Shown: positions 34,130-44,490, counted from the stretch's first letter. The stretch: 64,000 nt of DNA from Hemicordylus capensis (GCF_027244095.1 NC_069669.1:3064501-3128500), one strand, 5' to 3'. Notes: a model not told the origin generated them from the letters alone. Program-made: numbers and translations.

Positions 34130-35045
34130 TTTCTTCTATTTGTATCTTGCCTTTTTCTAAGGAGCACAGCATGGCATACATGGGGCTATCCCCTTTTGTC
34201 ATCACAACAACCTTGCAAGGTAGGTAACATAAGAACAGCCCTGCTGGATCAGGCACAAGCCCATCTAGTCCAGCATTCTGTTTCACACAGTAGCCCGCCA
34301 GATGCCTCTGGGGAGCCCACAGACAAGAGGTACGTGCATGCCCTCTCTCCTGCTGTTGCTCCCCTGCAACTGAGATTGAGAAGCATCATGCCTCTGAGGC
34401 TGGAGGTGGCCCACAGCCACCAGACTAGTAGCCATTGACAGACCTGTCCACCATGAATCTGTCTAAGCCCCTTTTAAAGCTATCCAAGCTGGTGGCCATC
34501 ACCCACATCCCATGGCAAAGAATTCCACAGATTAATTATGTGCTGTGTGCAAAAGTACTTCCTCTTGTCGGTCCTAAATTCCCCGACCTTCAGTTTCATG
34601 GGGTGACCCCTGGTTCTAGTGCTATGAGAGAGAGAGAGAAATTTCTCTTCGTCTACCCTCTCCACTCCATGCATAATTTTAGATCATTCCTCCCTTTAGT
34701 TGCCTCTTTTCCAAGGTAAAGAGCCCCAGATGCTGTAGCCTTGCCTTGTAAGGAAGGTGCTCCATCTTGGTTGCCCTCTTCTGCACCTTTTCCAGTTCTA
34801 CAATATCATTAAGATATGGTGACCAAAGCTGTACGCATTACTCCAGATGCGGCCGCACCATAGATTTGTATAAGGGCATGATAATATTAGCATTTTCGTT
34901 TCCAGTCCTCTTCCTAATGATTCCTAACAATGAGCAAGGAAAGGAGATAGAGCGACCCAGACTTCTATAGTGAGCTTCATGCTCGATAGGGGATTTGAAT
35001 CCAGTTTCCTCTGGTCCATATCTGACACTGTCCATTACAACGCAC
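34130..35045 (-). repeat. old Sauria-type SINE split by a CR1 insertion
   Basis: Left part 34130-34225 (ACAACAACCTTGCAAGGTAG) and right part 34940-35045 (GGGGATTTGAATCCAGTTTC) are two ends of one reverse-strand SINE. The CR1 copy 34226-34925 lies between them. Confidence 0.6.
34226..34925 (-). repeat. CR1-type LINE, 3' 0.7 kb
   Basis: Reverse strand from 3' end GAACAGCCCTGCTGGATCAG to coding text CACCTTTTCCAGTTCTACAA and ACTCCAGATGCGGCCGCACC. Translated from the other strand this matches the C-terminal reverse-transcriptase region (KLWNSLPWDV-like) also seen at 45751-46560. The frame is broken. Confidence 0.85.
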
Positions 35046-36004
35046 AGGCAGTGCACCCGTTCAAGAGTTGTGTGCAAGGCAGACATGCAACTGATGTATA
35101 ATTTTTACCCAACATGGAGATGCAATGATGGGAAATGGGGTACCTCTTGTGCAGCTGTTGAGGGTGCAGGGTTTCCATGGGGGAAAAGCACACGCCTTGA
35201 GTGTTCAGTTGAAGACTATATTGTGTGTTAAAACAGAGCGGATATCTGTGCCAGAAATGTGTATTAGTTACTTTGATCTCCATTTAATTGTCCTGGCTGT
35301 GCCCAAAGAACCCTGGGAATTTTATCTGGGGAGGGTGCTGCTGACAATTCCATCAGATATCCCTATCACTCTTCGCAGACTTACAATTCCCAGGATTCCC
35401 CAGGATGCAAAGTCTGCAAAACCAGTTTAACTCAGTGGCCCAGATGTGCTACCAAGAAATATGCTTTCCATTTCCTTTGATGCACTCGCCTCACCTTCCT
35501 CCTGGGTGCAAATGCCGTGTTCAGGGAGGGTGGCCCTTCTCGAGAAACTATGGCTCACTTTGGATCTCGTTCAGACTGACGTCTAAACAAGTTGTTACCA
35601 AACCGGTTCTGGCTACCCCATAAATCCAGCCCAGTGAATCATCCCGTCCTGTCTCCTCCTCACTGCCATGTGACTCTGCTTGCTAGGTCATTAATTGCAA
35701 ACAGCTCTCGCTTGGCATCACAAAGGCTTCTGGGAAAAGATGCAGCCCCACAACCACCCAGTAGAAATGGTAGGTGAGATCCTTTCCTTTCAGGATGGAG
35801 GCGTAGTTGGTGTTTGAGTAGCTCCCTCGGCAGGATAAGGTGAAGGCAGAGGGGGACATTATCAGGATGGAACAGGATCACCAGGGTGCCTAGAAGGTTG
35901 CCAGTCCTCCAAGATGGACTGGAGTCCTCAGGAATCAGTCTCCACCTCCAAGTGACTCTTGAAAGCAAGCTTGGAAATTTAGAGTCTGGAAATGGTGACA
36001 ATGG
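35046..36004. other. intergenic, no gene seen
   Basis: 35290-35412 is an inverted-repeat element (AACCCTGGGAATTTTATCTG / TTACAATTCCCAGGATTCCC). The rest is unrecognised. Confidence 0.4.
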
Positions 36005-36011
36005 AAAAAAG

Positions 36012-37177
36012 ATATTGGAAACAAACATCCCCAGGGTTAACTTCAGTCCGAGCTGGCAATCCTATGTTTGAAGGCAACAAAAGGGGGAAGAACTCCCAAG
36101 ATGCTGATGAGTTTTCTCAGTACGCTTTCATTGGTAGACTTTCATAAAATTGGTTCAATGTTGCCTTATGTGTTTTGAAGCAATGCTCTTCTTCAGAGGC
36201 AATTCTACAAAACAATATGCAAATTACTACAAGAGTGTGTTTATATAAAAGGTATAAAAAATATCAAAGAATAAACAGTGTTATAGTAATAAAACCAATC
36301 ATAGCATAATATATTCTAAAAGCCATATGAAGATTTCTCAAGAGTTAACTATATAAAATGTCAGTGAAAACAGCCATCTGATAGGAGTCACTGAACTAGG
36401 TTTTTTCTTGTTAGTAAAAGTAAACTAACAAGCACAGAAAACTTACTGAAAGACCTCTTGCTAAAAAACCTATTTCTAAAATATAAATAGGGAGGAGAGC
36501 TGGTCTTGTGGTAGCAAGCATGACTTGTCCCCTTAGCTAAGCAGGGTCTGCCCTGGTTGCCTATGAATGGGAGACTTGATATGTAAGCACTGCAAGATAT
36601 TCCCCTCAGGGATGGAGCTGCTCTGGGAAGAGCATCTAGGTTCCAAGTTCCCTGCCTGGCAGCATCTCCAAGATAGGGCTGAGAGAGATTCCTGCCTGCA
36701 ACCTTGGAGAAGCCACTGCCAGTCTGTGAAGACAATACTGAGCTAGATAGACCAATGGTCTGACTCAGTACATAGCAGCTTCCTATGTTCCTATATAAAA
36801 ACAAGGGAAAGGAAAATGAAAGGCTATAGAACATACTTTGGTATCTTATTTTATCAATCAAATAAGATAACATTATTCACAATGTCTGTTTTCCTGGCCT
36901 GCACCAACAAAGATTTCTTCCTTTCAAAAGCAACTTTCTAAGACCAGCTTTAAAGCAGACACCTGCTGTTAATGTGGTTTTCTAGAGTGCTCTGATTGAA
37001 TAAGGGACTAATCAGAGGGAGTATCAGGAGTATCTTGTTATCTTGATTGTTTTAAAAGGGAGACATAATCTAAATCTTAATTTAACCCTTTGGATGCAAT
37101 GGACTGCAATCTCAAAATCCATATTGGAAACAAACATCTCCAGGGATAACTTCGGTCCGAGTTGGCAATCCTATGTT
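36012..37177. repeat. 1.1-kb retroelement-like segment bounded by 57-bp direct repeats
   Basis: Direct copies at 36012-36068 and 37121-37177 (begin ATATTGGAAACAAACATC, end TGGCAATCCTATGTT, about 93% alike) enclose AT-rich DNA and one SINE insertion. Reverse-strand text CTGAAGAAGAGCATTGCTTC near 36180 resembles Penelope-like element ends. Family uncertain. Confidence 0.4.
36489..36796 (+). repeat. 5S/tRNA-Ala dimeric SINE, full length reference copy
   Basis: Head GGAGGAGAGCTGGTCTTGTG. The 5S-like control region is AGCTAAGCAGGGTC, CCTGGTT, ATGAATGGGAGACTTG. It is followed by collapsed tRNA-Ala (GATGGAGCTGCTCTGGGAAG, CCTGCCTGGCAGC) and tail GAGCTAGATAGACCAATGGT with TTCCTATGTTCC. Confidence 0.9.
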
Positions 37178-37239
37178 CAGCTAGTCCTCAGCAGGAGTTG
37201 TTCTCCAACCAACTTTGTGCATTTTCTCACATCCCATTG

Positions 37240-37310
37240 TGGAATGTAAGATTAGCCTTGCTGGAGTGGACCCAAGGCCCATCCAGTCCAGCATCCTGTC
37301 TATGGTTGCA
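37240..37310 (-). repeat. CR1 3' end fragment
   Basis: AAGGCCCATCCAGTCCAGCA and TCCTGTCTATGG. Diverged. Confidence 0.55.
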
Positions 37311-37683
37311 TTTCAGACCTGATTATGCGAGCAAATTAATGCCCAAACCAGATAATCAAGGAGATGGCCGTAGCAATTAGTCTGCTCTTTGGACCAGGTT
37401 CAGACACGCGAGTCTGTGTACTGTAACACCAGGCTACGACTTGTATGCATGAATGTGTCCTCACAGCTATAAGGAGACAGACAGGCCTTTGATTCCCTCC
37501 TCACACACAAAGCTTTTCAGTGGAGTCAATTTCTCACATTCAGCTGTCCTGTCACCAGTCATAGAGTATCCAAGAATAATCCGGTGGTGTATGCACATGT
37601 GTAAAGACTGCAACTTCTGCTAGGGGTGTACCCCCAACAATTTTTCGTATCAGAGCTCACCCACTCCAAATTTCCTTTTATTC

Positions 37684-37788
37684 CAGGAGTTCTCAAACTA
37701 GGGTTCCCAGGTGTTTTTTAGACTACCATTGTGGCTAGGATGATGGGAATTATCGTTCATCAACATCTGGAGTGCCACAGGTTGGGAA
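37684..37788. mobile_element. hAT-like palindromic element, family C (old)
   Basis: CAGGAGTTCTCAAACTAGGG, GATGATGGGAATTATCG, AACATCTGGAGTGCC. Confidence 0.6.
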
Positions 37789-38131
37789 GATCATCTGATA
37801 CACTCATTAGGTTGGTGTTCAGGGAGCAGGACTCCATCTTGTGTGAAATGACCTCTGGGTTCTCTTCCATCCCGAGCCAGACTTTTTCCTGATGCACCTG
37901 TAGTTGCAGAAGGCTCTAACGCCAAGCTCAGGCCAGGTCAGTTCAGTTTATTATGATCATTGATCAAATTGAATCAAATCATTGATCTCAGACCAGATCC
38001 AGTTAAAATGGACATTAAAGGTGGATATTGAGACAGCTGTGTATCAATATTCATAAACTGAACTGAACTCCAAGCATAAAAGCGGGCTTGATGAACGCCT
38101 TGGTCTGGTGCATCTTCCTCTGCCTTTGCAG

Positions 38132-38356
38132 GTAGGAATGTACAAATTGATTCAAATCGATTCACCTTGAATCTGGGTGATTTGAGTGATTCAAATTAAA
38201 TCACCCCTTACAAAGGCAATTCAATTTGAATTTGTATCAAATTTTTGAAATTTGATCTGAATTTGATTTGAAATTTGAAATAAATTTGAAATAAATTTGT
38301 TGAATTTGATTCAAATTTGAAACAAATGGAAAAATCTGTTTCATGCACACCTCTGT
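38132..38356. mobile_element. foldback element, AGGGATGTGCAC family (AT-rich)
   Basis: GTAGGAATGTACAAATTGAT to TTTCATGCACACCTC. The interior is made of repeated TTGAATTTGAT/ATCAAATTCAA-like words that fold. Confidence 0.6.
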
Positions 38357-38687
38357 TTGCAAAGTCCTCCTCTAATTGAAGTGACTCATATAATCTACGT
38401 TGCAATGTAAAGTAACTGCAGATCTGGCCTGAAACAAGTGCCAGATGCTCACTTCTCTCTGAATGCAAATGGTCCTAATTATACTTTCCCCACTGCAAAG
38501 TAAATTTAAATCCCTTCCTTTGCAACAGTGGCCTGGTATTACTAAGGAGTTTGGAAAGGGGCCCTCAGAAGCCTTCAGAACCTTCGGATGCCAAATTAGA
38601 TTTTTAAAATGTTGGGACTGGGGGGGAGGCAGGCAGCAGATCTGAGGTGCAGGAGGGACTCGTTTGGGGGAGCAAAGGGGCAGCAAA
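38357..38687. other. intergenic, nothing recognised
   Basis: No exon, repeat or regulatory cluster that I can name. Confidence 0.4.
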
Positions 38688-38990
38688 GGAGAGGAGAGCT
38701 GGTCTTGTGGTACCAAGCATGACTTGTCCCCTTAGCTAAGCAGGGTCCACCCTGGTTGCATATGAAAGGGAGACTTGATGTGTGAGCACTGGAAGATATT
38801 CCCCTTAAGGGATGGAGCCACTCTGGGAAGAGCAGAAGGTTTCAAGTTCCCTCCCTGGCAGCATCTCCAAGATAGAGCTGAGAGAGATTCCTGCCTGCAA
38901 CCTTGGAGAAGCCGCTGCCAGTCTGTGAAGACAATATTGAGCTAGATAGACCAATGGTCTGACTCGGTATATGGCAGCTTCCTATGTTCT
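38688..38990 (+). repeat. 5S/tRNA-Ala dimeric SINE, full length
   Basis: AGAGCTGGTCTTGTGGTACC, AGCTAAGCAGGGTCCACCCT, ATATTCCCCTTAAGGGATGG, GACTCGGTATATGGCAGCTT. Confidence 0.9.
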
Positions 38991-39844
38991 AAAGAATTTT
39001 ATCAGGGGAGCGAGGATTAAGGTGACTGATATAATTAAGGGAATGAATAAGTCTCCTACCTACCTTCCCACACTGGCTTCTGCTGCTTGTTCTGGGATAG
39101 AGAAGTGAGTGAATGAAGCATCTCAAGCAACGGAGGCCTTTGAAAATAATTTATTCAAGCTACAGGACCATTATATTCTATGACTGTGACACTTTGCTGT
39201 CAAGTTCCAGTCTGGATAGGAGAGCAAAAGGGGGAGTGGGAAATATTTGGGAGGTGGCCCCGTGACCCCTTGGAGTGATCCTTGCCGAGGTGGGACCACC
39301 AGGTGGATCAAGGGAGGATCTGGCCGGTAGCAAGGGAGATGTGGTGAAATCTAGCAGGATGAGAAGCAGCACCTTTTGAGTGAGGGTTGTGGTCTGCAGA
39401 CCTGGAGTTGACTAGTCTTTCAGCAGCCGGAATGAGCTACCTTGATAGAACTTGTTTCGCTCAATCAGACACAGGCCTGTGGGCAGTTCTGCCTGTGCCC
39501 CCACACCCAGGAGGGAACCCAAGAGGGTGTCACCAGATACTGAGAAGGAAACGGCACCTATGAATTTTCATGTAATGAGCAGGTGCTCAAGGCCAGCCAA
39601 GTGTAGGCCTCTCTCTGAAATGCCCTCTTTTCCTCCCTGACCCTGTTTCTCAACCTTCAAAAACAGGCTGGCGCAGACTAGAGTGATGATGACTTGTGCA
39701 ATAGTGACTTAGCTCTGAATGGGATAAGGATATGGTGAGTGATAGCTTAGGAATCAGATGGGGTGGCATGCACAGGTAAATGTGGCATCAGTGCTGCACA
39801 GAGGCATGTATGTGTTAACATAGCATAAGGAAAACAAGACACGG
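38991..39844. other. intergenic, nothing recognised
   Basis: No exon or named repeat seen. Confidence 0.4.
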
Positions 39845-40252
39845 CCTTAGACTGAGTCTGACCATATTGGCCCATCTAGCTCAGTATTGTCTACACCAAG
39901 GGTTCCCAATCTTGGGTCCCCAGATGTTGTCGGACTATGACTCCCATCACCCACTGCCGCAATGGCCTTCACCGCAGGGGGTGATGGGAGTTGTAGTCCA
40001 GTGACATCCAGGGAACCCCTGCTCTATGCTGATGGCAGCAGCTCTCCATGGTTTCAGGCAGGTGTCTTTCTCCGCCCTACCTGGAGATGCTGCCAGGGAT
40101 TGAACCTGGGCCCTTCTGTGGCCTCATCCCCTGAGCGGAATATCTTACAGCGCTCATATGTTGAAGTCACCCATCAGATGCAAACCAAGGTGGGCCCTGC
40201 ATAGCAAAGGGGACCGTTCATGCTCACTGGCACAAGACTAGACCTCCTGCAC
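39845..40252 (-). repeat. 5S/tRNA-Ala SINE carrying a family C palindrome (composite, copy 1)
   Basis: SINE tail to GTCTACAC (39889-39896), palindrome 39897-40021, then CTCTATGC and the rest of the SINE (CTCCATGGTTTCAGGCAG, TTTCTCCGCCCTACCTGG). See 41125-41375 for the second copy. Confidence 0.85.
39897..40021. mobile_element. hAT-like palindromic element, family C, 125 bp
   Basis: Ends CAAGGGTTCCC / GGGAACCCCTG. Arms GGACTATGACTCCCATCACC / GGTGATGGGAGTTGTAGTCC. Flanked by GTCTACAC and CTCTATGC, a diverged 8-bp target duplication. Confidence 0.85.
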
Positions 40253-40253
40253 A

Positions 40254-40418
40254 GGAACATAGGCAGCTGCCATATACTGAGTCAGACCCTTGGCCCATCT
40301 AGCTCGGTATTGACTACACAAACTGGCAGAGGCTTCTCCAAGGTTGCAGGCAGGAATCTCTCCCAGCCCTATCTTGGAGAGACTGGGACCTTCTGCATGC
40401 AAAGCAGATGATGCTCCA
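40254..40418 (-). repeat. 5S/tRNA SINE, tail and tRNA part
   Basis: GAACATAGGCAGCTGCCATA, GACCTTCTGCATGCAAAGCA. Confidence 0.8.
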
Positions 40419-40522
40419 GGGAATGTACTAAAATGAATGACAAGGAATGCCCACTGAAAAGCCCAAGTTCCTCCCAAAGGGCCACAGGAATGCATGGAAT
40501 GTCCAGGGCCATTTGGAAGGAG

Positions 40523-40606
40523 GAACATAGGAAGCTGCCCTATACTGAGTCAGACCCTTGGCCATCTAGTTCAGTATTGTCTACACAGACTGGCAGCAGC
40601 TTTTCT
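40523..40606 (-). repeat. 5S/tRNA SINE tail fragment
   Basis: GAACATAGGAAGCTGCCCTA, CACAGACTGGCAGCAGC. Confidence 0.8.
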
Positions 40607-40779
40607 TGTTGGAACACTGAAGGATGAAAACTTGTGAGTGTTTGACGTGTTAATAGCATGTTTTAAGAAAACGTGGGTCACACCTGGAAATGGAGCAGAT
40701 GTGTCTCCTAGCACCGGAGAGAAGGGCATCTACACAGGACACCATATAAAGCATGAACTGGGTGGACGGCCATCCCCAC

Positions 40780-40890
40780 TCCCCAGGGAATCCTGGGGAC
40801 CGTAGTTCTGTGTGAGAGGCTAGCAAACCTCGACAGAGCAACCTCAGCGCTTTGGCCCAACTACAGTTCCTAGCGCCTCGCCTTCCTCCC
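40780..40890. repeat. inverted-repeat element, unclassified
   Basis: GGGAATCCTGGGGACCGTAG and CCCAACTACAGTTCCTAGCG face each other. Similar in style to 35290-35412. Confidence 0.5.
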
Positions 40891-41124
40891 AGCTGGCCTT
40901 GTCTGAGAAATCTGTTTGAAGGAGCAAGGCGTAATTACACGGCAGACACGAAGAACTTGATCTGGCATCTGCTTCCGGCCAAAGCGCAAGGCTGCCGTCA
41001 TGTCCTGAGGCCCCGAACCTCCAACAGGTGCAGCTTCATCAGCACAGTAGCAAAGCAATTTGCCACCAGAGCAAGCAACAGGTGTTGAGCTGGGCTGGGT
41101 AACCAGAGGCCCTCATTGCCTCGC

Positions 41125-41375
41125 CTGACCTAGGCCCATTTAGCTCAGTACTGTCTACATCAGAGGTCCCCAACCTCGGGTCCCCAGATGCGGCGGGACT
41201 ACAACTCCCACCATCCACTGCCTCAATGGCCTTGACCGCAGGGGGTGATGGGAGTTGTAGTCCGAGCTCATCTCAGGAACCCCTGCTCTATGCCGGTTGC
41301 CCACTGGCAGTGGCTTTCCATGGTTTCGGGCAGGAGTTTTTCTCCGCCCTACCTGGAGATGCTGCCTACTATGCA
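41125..41375 (-). repeat. 5S/tRNA-Ala SINE carrying a family C palindrome (composite, copy 2)
   Basis: Tail to GTCTACAT (41153-41160), palindrome 41161-41285, then CTCTATGC, TTTCCATGGTTTCGGGCAGG and TTTCTCCGCCCTACCTGGAG. Junctions and insert length equal those of copy 1. Confidence 0.85.
41161..41285. mobile_element. hAT-like palindromic element, family C, 125 bp
   Basis: CAGAGGTCCCCAACCTCGGG to CTCAGGAACCCCTG, arms GGACTACAACTCCCACCATC / GGTGATGGGAGTTGTAGTCC. Confidence 0.85.
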
Positions 41376-41507
41376 GGCACTGAATTGGGCTCCCTGGGTG
41401 ACCTGGCTTGCTTCGAACCAGTCCTTGAGAACCCTCCTAAAGAGTTGCGTACGTTCACGCGGCAGGCTTTGTGTGACGGGCGTGTATAGTGCATTTCTTA
41501 TTTTTTG

Positions 41508-41592
41508 CTGGCCTGCAACTCCCATCATCCCCGGCCATAGGAGCCAACAGTTAGGGATTGTGGGAGTCGCAGTCCAACAGCTGCAGAAGCGT
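41508..41592. mobile_element. palindromic element fragment near the LLGL1 island
   Basis: CTGCAACTCCCATCATCCCC and the inverted GGGATTGTGGGAGTCGCAGT, ending just before the CpG island. Confidence 0.65.
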
Positions 41593-42206
41593 GCAGCGGC
41601 CCCGGCAAGAACTACACACACTTGTAATAATCCATGGACGCGCGCGCACACACACACCCCCTCCACACACACAGCGATCTGCACGCGACTGCACAGAAAT
41701 GCGGCTCGTCTCAAGCCTCTCGTGAAGGCGCCTGTCGTCTGAGCCCAGCCCGAAAGGCGAGGAAGCCACCGCGTCCGCTGCCGCGTGCAATCCCTCGAGC
41801 GGGGCAGGTCAGCGCAGAGCCGGCCCAGCCTCCTGCCCCGTCGTCGGGAAATCAGAAGAGAACCCAACTTCTTCTGGCATTGCCCAATTCGGGCGGCGCT
41901 GGAAACTACATTTCCCAGCAGGGCCGAGGGCTCGGCGCAGGCGCCCTGGGGGCGGGGCAGGGCTGGGGCGCCGGAGCGCAGCGCAGCAGCAGCAGCAGCA
42001 GCAGCGCAGCGCCTGCCCCTCTCCGCCGCCGCTGGCTTTCGTGCGCTCTCGCTGCTGCAGCAGCCCATTGTGTGGCCGGGCCGGGCGCGGGGCTGGCTGA
42101 TTGGGCGGTGCGCCCGTCACTCCGCCGCCGCCCCCCTGCCCGGTCTCCCGCCCGCCCGCCCGCCCCCCTGGCAGGCAGGCTGGCTGGCTGGGCGCCCCCG
42201 GCGCGG

Positions 42207-42374
42207 ATGCAGGAGCAGCCCCTCGGGCGGGCGCAGCGCGGCTGGGTGCATCACGGGCGGCAGCGGCAGCAGCCCCCGCGGTTGCTCTTCCCTCCGCCGC
42301 CGCCGCCGCCGCCTGGGCCTCTGCCCCGCTGCGCTCGCCTCCCGCTGCTGCCCGCCGCCGCCGCCGCCGGCAAG
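42207..42374 (+). other. LLGL1: in-frame upstream open segment of LLGL1
   Basis: ATG at 42207 is in frame with the normal start and has no stop before it. It would add 56 residues (MQEQPLGRAQRGWVHHGRQR, then a polyproline and a polyalanine run). Its start context is weak (C at -3, C at +4), whereas the ATG at 42375 has A at -3. Most likely 5' UTR. Confidence 0.35.
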
Positions 42375-42455
42375 ATGATGAAGTTTCGCTTCCGCCGCCA
42401 GGGCCACGATCCCCAGCGCGAGAAGGTCAAGCAGGAGCTCTTCGCCTTCAACAAG
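42375..42455 (+). CDS. LLGL1: LLGL1 coding exon 1 (Lgl polarity scaffold)
   Basis: Reads MMKFRFRRQGHDPQREKVKQ ELFAFNK, 27 codons ending in phase 0 at the donor AAG|GTAGGG. This is the conserved start of lethal giant larvae homologue 1, which differs from human by few residues (H for A, V for L). Lgl proteins are double WD40-propeller scaffolds at the lateral cell cortex. They restrain the Par6-aPKC complex, bind non-muscle myosin II, and act with Scribble and Dlg in apical-basal polarity. Only the N-terminal tip is encoded here. The double M start is kept as in mammals. Position just downstream of ALKBH5 matches mammalian gene order. Confidence 0.95.
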
Positions 42456-44369
42456 GTAGGGGGAACCCCCCTCCCCCCCAGCCCCCCCCCACACACACAC
42501 CCCACGACCACGCGGGGGATGGGAGGGTGGGAAGAGCTTGTGGGGAGCTCCAAGAGGGTCTCTCCAAACTGGGGGGAGCGGGCAACAAAGGAGAAAGGCG
42601 CATCCCTCCGGAGGAGGCTCTGCGGAGGGGGCTGCTCTGGGAATGGGGGGGGGGGGGCTGGGGTCCTGGTGTGCCTCTGTGAAGGAGAGAGGCGCAGCCC
42701 CTTCCCCAGCGGGAGTCTTTTGGGGAGGGGGCACTCAGGCCAGCTGGTTCTCCCCATCCTTGGAAAGGGGGGGGGTCCTGGGTGTTTCCTCCCCTCTCGC
42801 CATCTAGCAAAAGGGAAAACGGCCTGGGGGGGGGTTGTCGGCTCAGCGAATCCCTCCTCCTTTAAAAGGGGATGGTGGGGGGGGTCATCTTTGGCTTCTC
42901 CATCTTCTCCAGCTTTGGAAGAGGAGCCCGTGGCATCCCTGGAGGAGGGGCAGTGTCTTTTCCGGGGGGGGGGGTTACAACTCCTGGCTCTCCTGTGGAA
43001 AAGGGGGGAGTTCTGGCAGGCTCCCCTCCTTCTGTGCTCTTTGGGTGGGGGGTGGGGAGAAAGGGAGATTTCTTGGGCCGGGGAGGGGTGCTGTTTTGGA
43101 GAGGGGGGTCTGGTCCCCTGGCCTCCCCATCCTCTGCAAGGGAGGGTTGCTTTGCCTCCCCTCTCTCTGGAAGGGAAAAGAGAAGCTTCTCTCTAGGAGC
43201 GGTGGAGGGACCGCTCAGTTGGCCTCCTCCTGAAAGGGGGAGTGCCTTGCCCCCCTCCCTCCCCCCCTCCCTCCCTCCCGGTTTTGGCAGAGAAGGCGAG
43301 ATCAAGGCTTGGTGGGGCTCTGCTCCTTCTCCTGCCTCCCCTCAGCAGCCTCTGCATTGGTGCTCCTAAGCCAAATGCAGCTTCTCTTGGGAGGGGGTGA
43401 TAGAGGTCCTCGGATGGGCGGATGATGGGGAGGCCGAACCACCGATGGGGCACTTTGCAGGGAACAGAAGTGGGGGAGGGAATCTCTCTCCTGAATGGGG
43501 AAGTTCTTTCCCGAAACAACAAAGAGGATGGGGACAACTTTGGCTGTGTGTGTCTGGGAGTGTAAGAGTGCCTTAGGCTTTTCCCTTAAACCCCCCCCAT
43601 CCAAGCTCAAAGATTTAGGGTGTCTCTTCCATGGCTGGCTTTTACTTTATTTTCACTCGGCAAATGCAACCCTCTCTGCTTCTAGCAGAGGCTAGAAGAG
43701 GAGATCAAGTTCTTTTGGTGGGGGGCGTGCAGAGGGGTTGTTGGCTGGCTTATGAATGTAGCCGCAATGTGTGTTATGGGGGGGGGGATCCACTCCCAGT
43801 CTCTTAGGATTGCTCTGCCTCTGAGATGAGAACTTTTAAAAAGTCTTTTCTTTTTCTTTTTCTTTCTTCTTCTTCTTCTTCTTCTTCGCAGAGATGATTG
43901 CTTTGTCAGTTGCTCTCTGTGTTCTCTCTCTTCTTCCTGCTTCACTTTGGTCCCTGGGAGAAAAGGCAGTCTGAGCTAGATCCCCTGCTCTGTTGCTGGG
44001 GGTTTCGTTGCTTTCTCCTTTCTCTGGGCATCTGCAGTCATCTCCCCCCCCCCACCCCCAACTTCCTCCTTTAGGGCCTCCTGGGTGGATGGAACTAATA
44101 AACCTCTTGCAAGGATATATTTTCTGCTGTATCGGAAAGCCAGATTCTCAAGAATAAAAATACTTTCTGCGTGCCCTGATGCCTTTGACCGACACAGGCA
44201 GAGCTTCACTTTCCAGTTATCCAGGCGGCTTCTTTACTTGTCATTCTGCTCCAAGTCCAAGATATCCACTGGAAGTTAATTTTTGAGCTTAATTTAGACC
44301 AGAGTGCACGCTTGGCGCCTCTTTTCAGCACTGGCACCTGGGAAGGTTTGAAGAAGCAATCTGTCTGTC

Positions 44370-44490
44370 TGATTTTATTTATTCATTTCTTTTCTTTTCT
44401 TCTCATTCCTATCTCTCTCTTCCTCCAAGGAACCCAGAGTGGTGTATGTGGTTCCATTTATCCTCACAACAACCCTGCGAAGTAGCACGG
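44370..44490 (-). repeat. Sauria-type SINE 3' half
   Basis: TCTCTTCCTCCAAGGAACCC, AGAGTGGTGTATGTGG, CCTCACAACAACCCTGCGAA. Confidence 0.75.

Larger units (their letters stand above)
41590..43330 (+). promoter_or_regulatory. LLGL1: CpG island and promoter region of LLGL1
   Basis: Long GC- and CpG-rich block surrounding coding exon 1. It contains a ZNF143/THAP11-type AACTACATTTCCCAGCAGGG (41904-41923), a GGGGGCGGGGC Sp-type site (41950-41960), a (GCA)n run (41984-42005) and (CCG)n runs (about 42293-42312 and 42350-42370). No TATA box. Past about 42800 the G-richness continues with many G homopolymers in early intron 1. Confidence 0.8.

Noticed and set aside
36530-36580. 5S rRNA gene resemblance
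   Set aside because: Only the internal control region is similar. The 5' third and the 3' end of 5S rRNA are missing and the unit recurs as a SINE.
41634-43196. 520-codon open frame on the + strand
   Set aside because: It is the LLGL1 exon 1 frame running through GC-rich promoter and into intron 1. Only 42375-42455 matches a known protein; the rest is low-complexity.
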